Source of the DNA: Dillenia suffruticosa
Taxonomy: Eukaryota; Streptophyta; Magnoliopsida; Dilleniales; Dilleniaceae
Reading direction: 5' to 3'
DNA: 64,000 nucleotides
Assembly: GCA_033439265.1 (NCBI GenBank)
Contig: JAVTVX010000005.1
Location: forward strand, 1,684,001-1,748,000
A model generated the notes under the pieces. The model was not told where the DNA came from and did not search any database. It saw nothing but the letters and a program-made list of their open reading frames with translations. Shown here piece after piece: positions 23,201 through 35,500 of the stretch (positions are counted from its first letter, which is position 1; each line of letters starts with the position of its first letter). A program made the position numbers and the translations under genes.

Positions 23201-25459
23201 GAAAGAAAAGTTCAAGGAAACTTGCATTCATGATAAGGAAAACATTTAGCAGTGGCTACAGAGTTTGATAATTCAATGTGACCATCTATGCGACATGGAT
23301 GCTAAAAGAGAAGCCCTCTTTGAACCATTGGTCTTCCTCTGCAAACTTCTATATGGTACATGAGGGTGGAATGGCACAAAAAGTAAAATACAATTAGTAA
23401 GAGTAGGACATGATACGACCTTGTTGATGTCTATGAAAAATTCACAAGTTCTTGAATACATTGTAATGTAACTATGAAATATCAACTATATGTTAAACAA
23501 GTTTATGGGCATTATGTTGAATTAAATTTTTGACTTGTGTGTAACAGGTAGCATTGAATCAATATGAACCTTACTGTGGGTATTTCCTGAATGACAGCTA
23601 ATAAAATGTTGTTTTGACAGGATCTATCAAAGCTGAACAGAGACCCTGCAAAGATTCTCTATGTAAGTGGTCATGCCCGGGAAACTACCCTACAGCCTGA
23701 AAATGCTGTTCCCATTCCACCATGGAAGGTAGATATGAGTGACACAGCATTGTTGGATCTTATCCCCTTCTTGGAATGTAAGCACTGTGTTTTTGACAAT
23801 ATTCATATTAACTTGGGCAGCACATACTTTCTCTTTTTTCTACAATTTATGTTTTTCCAGATTCTCTGGTTTTAAATTCTTCTGAAACAAACATTTATCC
23901 ACTTGCATCAACTGAGTACAGATGTTGCCCGGCATAGACCAGCTGATATTAGACCAGTGCTAGCATCCTACCAGGGACAAGATATAGGAAAAGAGTTCAT
24001 TGAGCGTTCCAAAGAGCATCAGAAGTAAGAATCTTTCTCATCTTTGTACATTATATCAATGGCAGGGATGTGACTTCCATCATTTACTACTTTTTATAGT
24101 TTTATCAGAACCTAGAAAACCAAGGATCTGTTATGGATTTTTCTTTTGTGTACATTCTTTAACTTATTTCCAGCGGATGGGGGATGGCCAAGGGATATGA
24201 CCTCTTTGGTTCACGTGTTGTGGTTTCCCTTTGGTTGAAAAATTAGGTTGCTTTTGTTCCGTAGTTTTCTTACAGCTTTTTCATATTCCTGTATCAAGTG
24301 CTCCACTCTCCCATAGAAATAGGAAAAGTGCTACCAGTTTTGAAACTTCTCTTAGTTAGAAAGTTATTTCACTATGAAAAACTGCTGCTTTTATACACAT
24401 AGTGTTCTGATAAATGCATCACAAGTATGGCGCAACATTTTAAAGTACTTGATGTGGGTCCGGTTGTTATTTTGTAGCACCTGGATGGGTTTCCGAACAT
24501 AGTTCTGAAGCTATTAAGGCATTCCTTTAGCAAAATTTCTCTGCATCCTGAATACATTAGTCCATTTTGATATCTTTGCTGTTTTAGGCAAGGGTTTTTT
24601 CTGATATGACACAATATTAGTGTCTTTAACTGCAAAAACTCTGCTCTTCATATTAGGGGTGTATTTAAGTTGAGTTGGTCCCGAGTATCCCTATGCTCGA
24701 ACTCGAACTCGACTCATTTATAATTTAATGAACTCGAAATCGACTCGAAAACTTGATTTTATTAATTTATAGAACTTTATTAATATGTTTAACTTAATTT
24801 ATTTTTTTATATTATAATAATATATGGATATATATATATATATAATATATATAGAATATATATTGAGCTTCTTGACAAATTTTCAAGTCTAAAATTCTAT
24901 TTTTCAAACTCTATTCGATCGTATAATGAAATCACTCGAACTCGAACTCGAGTTCGATCAAAATTGGGTCGAGTCCAGTCGAGCCTTTGATTGAGCGGCT
25001 CGTGAGCGACTCAAACTCGACTCGGTTCGCATAACAATCCTACTCCATATGAAAGAGGGAAAAGGTGATAAAAATAATAATAAAGAAAGAACGGTAGGAA
25101 ATAGGGATATATGTGGTCTATCGACAACAATTGGAGAAGACTTTCGTGTTGCACATGGTGTTGGATGGGTGCAATGTGTATTGTTGGACTTTCATGGGAA
25201 CTTAGTTAAAGATGACTGAAAAAAGTCGGATTTGTTGCTGTGCATCCTAGATTTGAGTGATTAATCCTTTTCCCAAAACTCCTCAAATGCATTTTTATAG
25301 CTTCCTAGTGTAGGAATCTGAGAAAACTCCTTTGTGATTTATGTAGTCCTTAATATTAAGCCTCCCATGGAAGACATTGTTTATGATATTCTGAGTGCTT
25401 AATGTTGATGTAGGCGAATGCAAGAACAGAAGCATCAGCGCAGCATCTGGCGTCGTTGA
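17288..25459 (+). CDS. TIM50: TIM50, mitochondrial inner-membrane import receptor subunit
   Basis: TIM50 is the intermembrane-space receptor of the TIM23 complex and passes presequence proteins to the inner-membrane channel. Ten exons join in phase: 17288-17558, 18383-18471, 19436-19472, 21056-21117, 21193-21306, 21593-21697, 21789-21887, 23621-23777, 23922-24024 and 25414-25459, giving 360 residues, close to the plant family length. Residues 1-18 are Arg/Lys-rich without acids, as in a matrix presequence. A Pro-rich linker (six Pro at 50-55) precedes a membrane segment at about 66-89. The FCP1/HAD-like domain follows, with [40 protein letters not shown] and [14 protein letters not shown]. 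The HAD motif is DLNET, with Asn in place of the second catalytic Asp, so phosphatase activity is unlikely. The C-terminus ends IWRR. The opposite-strand frame at 17053-17532 is a shadow. Confidence 0.95.
20180..20225. repeat. (GA)n microsatellite in TIM50 intron 3
   Basis: About 45 bases of GA repeat within the intron between exons 3 and 4. A C-run follows at about 20,277-20,286. Confidence 0.95.
24654..25042. mobile_element. non-autonomous hAT-like DNA element in TIM50 intron 9
   Basis: A 389 bp element flanked by an 8 bp imperfect target-site duplication, CTTCATAT (24646-24653) and CTCCATAT (25043-25050), one mismatch. The ends start TAGGGGTGT and finish ACAATCCTA, an imperfect terminal inverted repeat typical of hAT elements. 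The interior is rich in CTCGAACTCGA motifs in both orientations around an AT-rich centre, so it can fold on itself. There is no coding capacity. It lies wholly inside the last TIM50 intron (24025-25413) and should be removed by splicing. Confidence 0.7.
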
Positions 25460-26467
25460 GTTTGAGGTGGTTAACGCATGATGTTACTTGGAGAAAGAAA
25501 CTGAGAAAAGGAACGTAAGGGCCATGCAACTAAGATCCTAGTCGAACATTGTTTGCTGTTCTGGAAACTGCCAATCTGGACAGAACTGGTTTGCCACTTT
25601 TACCGTGACATCTGGGAAGAAGAGATGTACGTAAACCTAATTATTTTGGGCCATAGGTTTATGAATGATCTGCACATCTAATTCATTTTCTTTGAATGAA
25701 ACAAAATTTTGGATATAGGCAATTCGAGTTCTTTGCACCTTTGTGCTTCGATGTATTGTATTCTGGGAAACATATTTTCACTTGTAAATTAATCACGACT
25801 TGGAAGAGTTTATTTCACGCTTTTTATATACAAATTTTCTTTGTATGTTTACGGGTGTCTTTTCTCTTGTAGCCAAAGAAGTCGCTTTTCATTTTTTTTT
25901 CCTTTTTTCTCAAAAGACCTTGACTAGCATAGAGAGACGAGTGTTGTTCATATTACGTGTACTGCTTACTTTTCGACGGTCACAGTCGCAATCTAGTATT
26001 GGTCATCCATGCTTACCCATTTTCAAATTAACATTTTTTTATTTTTATCCATTCTTTTATTTATTTATTTATTTATTTGTCGGTTGATGTTTACTTTTGT
26101 GTGTGTGTATATTTTTTTGGTTATACAGAGATTCAAGTCTGAGATCATCATGTTAGGAGAGGGATTGTGACCATTAGGTTCTCTTGGATATTGTGTGTGT
26201 ATATTTATATCTGACATAAGCTTGATCAAGCAAGTAAGGACCATTAGCGAATTGGAAAACCTGGTCCATCTTGCCCTTAATGTTTAACCAAGTTATAAGG
26301 GGACAATTTTTGATCTTGATAGTAAAATAGTTGAGAAATTTGAATATATTCAAATCAAATATTTGATTGCTATATTTGGCCGGAAAACCATTTAACACAA
26401 CTGAATTCATTCTGATTTACCAAGCTTTTAAGTTGATGTTGTCCAAAATTACACATACAACTGTTTG
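25460..26467. other. TIM50 3' flank and intergenic DNA
   Basis: The probable 3' untranslated region of TIM50 runs to about 25.8 kb. Beyond it lies AT-rich sequence with a TTTA repeat near 26,057-26,078 and no recognised gene. Confidence 0.5.
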
Positions 26468-26720
26468 CTGTTCGGGAAGGCTTAGGCCTCTTGGTTCGGA
26501 CTAAGATTTTTCCGGTTTTATTGGAGCTGGAGTCGGAAGAACTGGTGCAGATACTTTCTTCAACAGTGGAGCAAACCAACCCTCATTACTACATCATCAG
26601 GGAATGTCAAACCTTAGGAGGAAAATCTTGGTTAATAGGATTCTATTTACTCTTAGAGAAGGGAGAGGGGAATAACTGTGCTGATGTCCTTACTAGGCTT
26701 GGATTTACGGTTCCTCGTGG
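26468..26720 (+). mobile_element. LINE RNase H domain remnant
   Basis: One frame reads AVREGLGLLV, then LLELESEELVQILSSTVEQ, IIRECQTL and GEGNNCADVLTRLGF. The order AVREGL / ELESEELVQIL / ...EGNNCADVLTRLG matches the C-terminal RNase H-like domain of plant LINE polyproteins, in which ELESDS carries a catalytic Asp and GNxxADxLAxLG is the terminal motif. Here the catalytic Asp position reads Glu, and no reverse transcriptase lies upstream, so it is a truncated dead copy. Confidence 0.6.
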
Positions 26721-26729
26721 GTGTAGTGG

Positions 26730-27086
26730 TTGGAAGTTACACTCCCTTAATTATAGGCTTTAGATTTGAATCATGAAAATAAAAAAATAGAATTCGAAAG
26801 AGTCAATCTCTCTATGAACTCTCTATGAAAATTTTCACGGTGATCGATCAGATTAATCAAACAAAATTCGAATACTATTTGATGATAAAAAACTCATTTA
26901 TTAAAAAGAAGAGTCGGACGTTACACTCCCTTAATCATAGGTTTTAGATTCGAATCACGAGAATAAAAAAATATAATTTGAGAGAATCAATCCCTTTACG
27001 AAGGTTTTCACGGTGATTGATTGGATTAATCAAGCAAAATCCGAATACTATTTGATGATAAAAAATCCACTTATTAAAAAGAAGAG
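26730..27086 (+). repeat. tandem pair of SINE-like units, about 182 bp period
   Basis: Two adjacent diverged copies start with GTTACACTCCCTTAAT near 26737 and 26919. Each has a B-box-like AGATTTGAATCA or AGATTCGAATCA, then GATTAATCAAxCAAAATxCG and a TTATTAAAAAGAAGAG tail. The 3' domain resembles the SINE family at 27.2 and 47.3 kb. The second copy runs into a short GA repeat at 27,083-27,101. Confidence 0.6.
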
Positions 27087-27186
27087 AGAGAGAGAGAGAG
27101 CAGTCCCTTCTCCCCCTATTTTCTTAATATTTTTATATTCAAACTATATTGCCGATTGAACAATTATGAATCAAATGACACAAGAA

Positions 27187-27414
27187 AACTGGACGACTTG
27201 ATCGTGTTGGTCGGCTCAACTGGATGTGGGGTTAAGTTTTTTTAATTATGATCGAGATTCGACTCCTATTGGGAGTATCGACCTCTCATGTGTATGAAGC
27301 GTTTCTTATTGGGAGACCCGTCCTCCAAAAAGGAATTATTATAGTAATCGATTTGTATTAATCAGGATGAAACTCTGAATAACGGACGAGAGTATAAAAA
27401 TAACCGGACGTCTT
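27187..27414 (+). mobile_element. tRNA-derived SINE, older copy
   Basis: An A-box-like CGGCTCAACTGG (about 27212-27223) and a B box AGATTCGACTCC (about 27256-27266) are spaced like pol III promoter boxes. The body matches the SINE at 47,315-47,541 motif for motif (TTGGGAGTATCGACCTCTC, GTGTATGAAGCG, GATTAATCAGG... equivalents). Flanking sequences AACTGGACGACTT (27187-27199) and AACCGGACGTCTT (27402-27414) agree at 11 of 13 positions and are probably the decayed target-site duplication. Confidence 0.65.
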
Positions 27415-28722
27415 CGAGATCTAGAACTTATAGTTTTAGTGGACCAGGAAAAGTCAAAAAGTACTGCCAATTGAAATTTTACAAATATCTATGTTGGACC
27501 ATCCTATTCTCGTAGCCTTTTAAAACACCTTGGTTTCCATAAAATTTGATTCCTTACCATAAGATATTTCTTGGGCTTATGTTTTTCTTATCCATATGCA
27601 CTGGTGCTCCGGACTTGCGAGAGATCATTGAGTTGTCAGCAATTTTCAATTGTTCATTGAAAGAACCAGAGAGCTCCTGTTATTTTACTTTTTTACTTTC
27701 TCTTTTAAAAATTTTAATCTCGCAACGTAGCCACATTTGATAATTATTTATAATTGTCCATCTTGTAGAAAATTCTACGGTACCATAATTTTTTTTTTCT
27801 TTTAGAGTACGATAACATAATGTAAACAAAATTCATCTATAGTGAACAAAAAACTTATGTATAATAAACAAAAATCTATTAATAGTGAAAAATCCTGATT
27901 TATATTAAACTCCCATATTATACTAAATATTACCATACACCAAGATTTTTTTTTATTATTAATAAAATTTTATTTATCATAAATAATAAACTATATTTAC
28001 CATAAATGAGTTTTGTTTTTTATTACAATACCATACTATAAAAAATAAGTTACGGCAGCATAGATTTCGCAAACATGCAAAGCAATCTCCCGTATTAATA
28101 AGATTGTAAAATTTCCGGGGCTTTAAAATACTAAATTTTTAGTGATATAAAATATTAAGTAGTATTAAATTTTTTTGATTTAAATGATTGGATATTCTAT
28201 TTTTTAAATTAAAAGTTTTGAATTTGAATAATGAAAATAAAGAAAAAAAAGAATTTAAGAGAGTTAAGTCAATAACAAATCTTATAATATTCAAAATAGA
28301 ATAATCGACACAGTTTAGATATCGACAGGTGAAAATAAAAAAGAAAATATTAAGCAGCGATTTCTTTCTCTTCACCCACATCTCACCATAAGAAAATTGA
28401 TCATGCTTTACATCCACACATAGGGTAGAATCGAAAACAAATAATAATTTAGGCATTTATGTCAGTTTCCAGCAATCATGATAACATGCTCTGGTTTAAG
28501 CTTTGGAGACGATGATAACGACTATTAACCGACAAAAACAAGAACCAGGACAACTAAATTATGCCGTTTGCCAGCCAAACACTTAATATATTAATTCTTT
28601 ATTTTTGGAGGCCATAATATTCTTCGACACCCGCACAGAAACAAAAAAAAATTGACCATTTTACCTTATTTAATGAAATAAAGAATTCATTATTGCTGTC
28701 GCAGTAGAGTCATAAAAAAGTA

Positions 28723-28768
<46 letters not shown>

Positions 28769-28936
28769 TATATACACACACACTTAACCATATGAATGTG
28801 TATATATACGTACGTATATATATATTCCATCATCTTTACATTGATATATTATTAATCGGGGGAAATTTCTATTATAATAACTTAATCTTATTTTCTAGAG
28901 ACGTTTGACTGGCAGTTAAAAAAACTTTATATTCTT

Positions 28937-28973
<37 letters not shown>

Positions 28974-29450
28974 GATAAGATAAATATAGATAGCATGAGG
29001 TAAATCGAAAGAAATTGAACTTACTGAAAAACCTCAGAAAATCCTGGGCCTAATTTGGGATTATCTTCTCTCCCATTTGAATGAAGAGACACATGTATCT
29101 TCTCTCGTACCCACTTGACATCAAGCTCAAAATCTTCACTACCCTCCGGTAATTATCAACATTAAATATATATTGAATGAACTTTTAGAGTGAAAGTACT
29201 AAATATGTTTACCCCCATCAATGGGGATGAGTAGGGAAAAATTTTTTTAATTAAGTATCTGAATTTAAAAAAGGTTGTTTGGAGTCACGGGCAATTATCA
29301 GTTTGCTATATTTAGCCATAGGTAAGGTCCCAATCAAGTCCGAGAAATCTTTTGAATTTCCAACCAATTAAAAATATTGACAAATTATGCCAACCGTTCA
29401 CACTACACAAACGGCCGTTGCAAGCATGCCATTTTGCAGTACTCCTTCCC

Positions 29451-29488
<38 letters not shown>

Positions 29489-29624
29489 ATGTCGTCTTCA
29501 ATGCAATGCAGTACCATTCAATTTTGTTGTGTAGTACAAACTGAAAATTTCAATTCCGAAAACATAAACCCCACACCAACTTGTGTCAATATGACTCATT
29601 CCTTCAACTTCTTTGTCACCAACA
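27415..29624. other. AT-rich intergenic region upstream of the ZIP gene
   Basis: No gene recognised. It contains two TA microsatellites (about 28,728-28,765 and 28,941-28,968) and a CT microsatellite (29,455-29,484) in the probable ZIP 5' region. No confident TATA box was found. Confidence 0.5.
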
Positions 29625-31534
29625 ATGTCTCTCCCTCGCTTTTTCTCTCTCCTCCTCTCTCTCTCTATACTATCCCTCCTCTTCATCTTCTCCACTGCTC
29701 ACAGTGGTCACGACGACGACGACGATGAATCGGGTTCTAGCCCTGATTCTTCAGAACCCAATTTGAGATCAAAATCTCTAATCTTGACCAAAATTTGGTG
29801 CTTGATTATCATATTTATTGGGACTTTTATTGGTGGGGTTTCACCATATTTCATGAAATGGAATGAGGGTTTTTTGCTACTTGGGACACAATTCGCTGGT
29901 GGTGTTTTTCTGGGAACTGCTTTGATGCATTTTTTGAGTGATGCTAATGAGACCTTTGGGGATTTGACCGATAAATCCTATCCTTTTGCTTTCATGTTGG
30001 CTTGTGCTGGGTATTTGATGACTATGTTCGCCGATTTTGTCATTTCTTATGTTTATGGGAAGCAGAGGAATGACGAATCCTATGATGATGTTGAGACTCA
30101 AGGTTTGTGGATTTTCATTCTTCTTTTCTTTTTTGACTTTTTGGGTTTTGATCGTGTCTTGCTTTTTGATTTTGGTTATTCAGTTTGAATTTTCATTTTC
30201 TTTTCCAAGCATTATCTGTATATATATTTATATTTATGAATTTAGCTCTCTCACATGAATATAAAAATTATGAAAAGTCGAGTTAGAAAAATATATGTTT
30301 AGTCATAATTTGTCGTCTAAAGGTTAGATTATCTTCTCCAACTGTTGTGGATGATAGATAAGAGAATATGGTTCATATCATTTTTTGCGCATTTTTTTGG
30401 TTGAAACAATCATGTGAATTGAAATTTGGGGCTCTATCTCTCTCTCCCTCCGGTTTAATGGTCAACGGACGTACGATTAAGGGGCTTAACAATTTTTGTG
30501 CAATCATTTGATGTGCGTTTTGTTCCTTTGGGTTTCTTTTTTGGTTGTGTATAATGGGTACAAAAGATTAGGGTGCTTAAGATACTGTGTCATCATGTGA
30601 TGATTGGGTTAGCATGTACTTGGTTGAAAAGTTTTGAACCCAATTATAAGATCGTAGTTACCAAAATGCATGTTGCCCTTGGTTCTGGTTGCGGTGGATG
30701 CTTTCAATATAAGATTGCTAGAATAGCTTAGCAACTACGTTATATGAAAATTTGTGGAATATGCGTAAAGCTAAAGCCGAAGAGTACATTATATCTTTTT
30801 CCCTTTCCTGAGGTATTTGTCTTGCTTTCAGGAGTTAAGTCCAGCAGCAACGGTAGTGGCAATGGCACAGTAACACATTCCCATGTTCAGGTTTCAATAT
30901 ACTTCCATAACTTTTACACATCTTTCGAATTTTAATGTTTTAGAATGATTTAACCAATTTAGTTCTCAAGTTTGATCTCTCATTTGGACCTACGCTTTTT
31001 TAACAGGTTCATCATGGAACAGATGCTCACAGTATAAAACCACCACTTGCATCTGCCACTTCACTTGGAGACAGCATTTTGTTGATTGCAGCCCTGTGTT
31101 TCCATTCAGTATTTGAGGGCATAGCAATTGGGGTTTCAGAGACAGAAGCCGATGCTTGGAAGGCGCTGTGGACAATCTCCTTGCACAAAATTTTCGCAGC
31201 CATTGCCATGGGAATTGCTCTTCTAAGAATGATCCCTGACCGCCCTCTTTTATCATGTGTTGCCTATGCTTTTGCATTTGCCATTTCAAGTCCAATTGGT
31301 GTAGCTATTGGGATAATCATAGATGCCACAACTCAAGGCGCTGTTGCAGATTGGATTTTTGCTATATCGATGGGTATAGCTTGTGGGATTTTCATCTATG
31401 TCTCCATAAACCATCTACTATCCAAAGGTTATGTGCCAAAAAAAATGGTTTCTTTGGACACGCCCCATCACAAGTTCTTGGCTGTCCTGTTGGGTGTTGC
31501 CGTAATTGCAGTTGTAATGATCTGGGACACCTAA
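29625..31534 (+). CDS. ZIP2: ZIP-family divalent metal transporter, ZIP2/ZIP11-like
   Basis: A zinc/iron-regulated-transporter-like protein that moves Zn, Mn or related divalent cations into the cytoplasm across a membrane. Three exons join in phase: 29625-30102, 30832-30890 and 31007-31534, giving 354 residues, as expected for AtZIP2-type proteins. ATG at 29625 (MSLPRFF) is the first ATG in frame; reading further upstream would need a TTG. Residues 1-25 look like a signal peptide, followed by an acidic GHDDDDDE stretch. The cytoplasmic loop between membrane segments 3 and 4 has the His-rich [14 protein letters not shown]. Segment 4 has [10 protein letters not shown] (His212, Glu216) and segment 5 has SLHKIFAA (His239), the metal-path residues of the family. 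[10 protein letters not shown] and the ending [10 protein letters not shown] agree with ZIP2/ZIP11. The exact paralogue is uncertain. Confidence 0.93.
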
Positions 31535-32539
31535 ATTCTGAGCAAGCTTGTTGCCATGCCACGCTTTGGTTTCATCTTTTGCTTGTGTTCGGCATTAGAT
31601 AAGATAGAAATGGATTTCCGTTTAGAACAGAATGTATTTGTAGAGATCTCATGATACGACTAATAGGAAGACCTTCTGGTTCAGCAGCAGACCTGAGGCA
31701 TTTTTTTCCCCTGTATTCTTGCATGATACAGCAAGAAGATCACTTAGTAACATAATACACCGGTAGGCCATGGTAGCGCACCTATCGTTGCAGGATGGAT
31801 TAATTTATGTGAGGAATGACAAGAAAATCACATTCTTGAGAAAATAAATTTTCTTCTTTGCCTCTATTACATTAGGTTTCTCCCATTCAAACCCAATCAA
31901 TCACAAAGTGCGAGACAGGCTGCCGCCTTTATTAGCAAAATGTGATTAGGGTTTAAAGAATTTCACTGACAATCACATCAATCAATATGTAGACATTTAC
32001 ATTGTTTCTATCAAGTGACTGCTTTGGAGAATTAAATCTCAGATATTAAAGATGTAAACAAATTCTCCTAGTATGGAAGTGCAATACTGGGGAAAAACAA
32101 CACTCAAATGTCTACCACGGGGAGCTTTAGCTGGTTTTATCTGCCCAGCCAACTTATGCAACAGGATGAATGAAGCTGCTGAAGCTCATATGAGATAAGA
32201 AGAAAGAGAAGGGGCCCAACAGAAGTAAAACCATTAAGCATAAAAATGCACTTCCTAAAATCGACAACATAACCAGTCCCATACCAAAATGTTAGCCTAC
32301 CAATATAAGGTATCTGCATCTATACCAGTTTGACAATTGTAGCTTTATGTGTAAATTAGGGTTATGATATGGGCCCCAGATAAGGAAAACTTCAATAAGT
32401 GGCTTGAGGTGGCATTTAGACCAAAACCCGATTATCCTCGCACAAGTTATGCTTCATTTGATCTGATATGGAAAAATTGGTGCCAGTCATGCTTGAAGAC
32501 GGGGCAAAGAATCTGTCAATTAATTGTAACCCCAAAGTT
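31535..32539. other. convergent 3' flanks of the ZIP and Tim17-like genes
   Basis: About 1 kb between two gene ends that face each other. It should contain both 3' untranslated regions. No further coding sequence was recognised. Confidence 0.6.
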
Positions 32540-35500
32540 CTAAACATCTACATGAAGAACTTTGTCGAGGCACACTGCGACAATGATGGGACCTGCAAGA
32601 TCCCCAACAGCGCAGCCTGCAATGAATATATAAACAATATCAACGGTGAAATCACAAAAGAATTCAAAGAGGATTTTATCTGTTAACAGGTGCTCAGTTC
32701 TCTTCCATGAGATTAAGGCAAATGATGTGCTTACCAATCCACTGGCCAGTCCAAGGGTGGATTGGGGTGGCTCCAATTCCAGCCCCAATAGATGCGAAAA
32801 CCAGTGAGGCACCACACCTCATACTGGCACCAAATACCCTCAACCCAAGGAGTTTCACTTGCTCTGCTGTATTAACCTTTTCTCCATCTTCATTAGGCTT
32901 GAGCAAAGAACGGAAAATCTGTAGGTTTCAATGGTGACTTGTACCATCCATGATGCTGCAACTCCAAGAAAGTGTCCTGCTCCAATGTAAAAGGGATGAA
33001 GCAATGAGCAGATAAGACTAAAACATATGCAGCCAATTAGATTGAGAAAGAACAAAAGAACAGAGGCTTTGACCTTGGAAGGTCGTTTTGCTAATGCAGT
33101 AGAAATACGTATAAAATGGCATTCCCCTTTGAGCTTTGCGCATGGCTGATCTAGGAACATCTACCCGAGAAAGCCAATCAGTTAACTAAAACAGACTCGA
33201 GAATAAGTATAGCAGCAAACAGGATTAGACTTCGATGAACCCTCTGTGCTTCAAATAAACAATAGCATAAAATTAAACTGTCTCCGGAAACTCTTATTCC
33301 TCATCATTTGAGTATCTTCACTCAACATGACAGCACATAATATGGAAAAGTACCTTTAAGAAGTTTCCAGGCCATTCTCTGTGTAACATAATGAACAGCA
33401 ACTCGTTCAAGAGCACGTCTTGTAGTTACAACAGAGGTCTGCCACAAAATGAGAGACATTTCAGGGAATTCACTTGAGCAGAATGAGTTGCAAAGCTCAA
33501 TGCATAGCACAGACAGTCGCAAGCCTTGCATCTACACTTGGTGAGGGGTGCAAATGGATTGAATTGGAGTGCATTGTTACATTCAAGAACAATAAAGTCA
33601 ATATAATGATAATAATGATAAAAACGATGATCACGATGATAATATCTTGATGTGATCCCTGAAGAATCTCTTTGTTCACAGTTTACACACTCTTAACATC
33701 AACTCTAAATCCAAAAAAGGAAGAAATCTTATAGTTAAGGATATTAAAGTTGTAAACCATAATGCATGGACATGACACAAAATGGACAAGACGGTACAAA
33801 AAAATTATAAACATTATACACCATATTAAGTTAGAAACTGTTGTATCAGATTATGTCCAAGAACTGTATTCGACACTGAAGGAAGGTTATTCTTTGTAGT
33901 GTAGGTACAACATAGGTTATAAGGTTAAAAACAAACAAAAGAGTAAGTTATCACCATGGTGTTAGCAGAGAGAGAGAGAGAGAGAGAGAGAGTTAAAATT
34001 CATGATGATGTGTAAAACATAAGATCTCACCCGGTACACAAAGTGTTCCCCGATTTAGTGCTGGGGTAGGGGGAGAGGGGGTGTATATGTACGCAGTCTT
34101 TCCCTTGCATTTTTGCAAAGAGGTTGTTTCCACACCTCGAACCCATGACCTCGAGGTCATCAAAAGAGTAACCCCACCGTTGCGCCATTACTACTTTGGC
34201 ATTCCACCGTCATGATGATGTGTCAGAACACAAAAGCCAAACCATAAGTAAATGAAGCCCAAAACTATCAATGCTGTTGGAAATTGTCTCTCTTTATCAT
34301 AACCAAACTTTGGGCATATATGGGCTTGGGAATAAGAAACCAGAAATTCTTGATACATGGAACAGGTTTTGCTGGTCCAGACAGCAAAGAAAGCAGGTGC
34401 TGCTTTGGCATTACTGCTAGAAACAAGCCTCTAGAGAGTAGAAATTGTGCCAGAATTCTGAATGTTTGGGCTGCCGTTTGATTGTCTCACAGTGCTCCAA
34501 AAGAGAAAAGTGCAGAGGGAAAGCCAAGATAAGAGGTGATTTTTGGGTTGTGCTTTTGCTAAGATCCAAGCTCAAGACTCTCCAATACATTGGTTATTTT
34601 GGTTTGAAGCAAAGCTATCCCAAAATTCAAAACAACCCAACTGATCCGAAGATGTCTGGTTTAATTTGGTTTTTGTGTTGGTTCATCCCAACATGATCCC
34701 TACAAAAACAAGAATATCAAATGCCAGAAAAATCTGCCTCCATATGGGAAAATGTCAAAACTAACAGTTAAAAGAGGAGATTGTAAACAACCAAGCGCAG
34801 GAGTATATAGATGATTAAAGGAGAAGATGGGCATGGTTAGGGTAGAACAATAACAAAGTGATATGGATAAACAAGTGTCTAAAATGTGTTACGATAGGGA
34901 GTCAGAGAGATCAGAAAGGAAGAGATGAAGGTTAGATACTATTACCTTTTTCTGCGTGTATCTAATGAGGATTGATCATAGAGGAATAGGGGAAAGCTCA
35001 TCCTCTCTGAACACTTACCTATGCCCCCACAAAACTGGTGGGAGGAGAACAGGAAATAAAAGATGATCCTTCTTTTTTATGGTTATTTTGCCTCTGACAT
35101 AGCATTTCCCAAAATAATCATTTTACATGCACTTTAGTTGTTCTTCACTTTCCAATCCTTCCCCAAACAAGAAGTTGTTGGCCACATGAAAACCTTAATC
35201 ACTAGCCTTAAGGCTTTCCAAGTAAACCCATCAGGCATGTGAACCAAAGCATGCACATCGTGCAAACACATAAGGGCAAATTCTGTGTCCCATATCAAAA
35301 CCTCCCTTATAATTTCCAAAATCAAAGCTTGGACCTTGTGTAGAGAGAGGTGCATCTCCTACTAGTTGACCTAGGATTTGGTTGCCCAAACATGGGATGC
35401 TTGATATCCCTCTTATTCCATGCACTTATACAAATAGAAGTTCACATGCAGTTTCTTCCACTTATTTTATTTTATTTTTTTTCCTTTTTCCATAGGCCAT

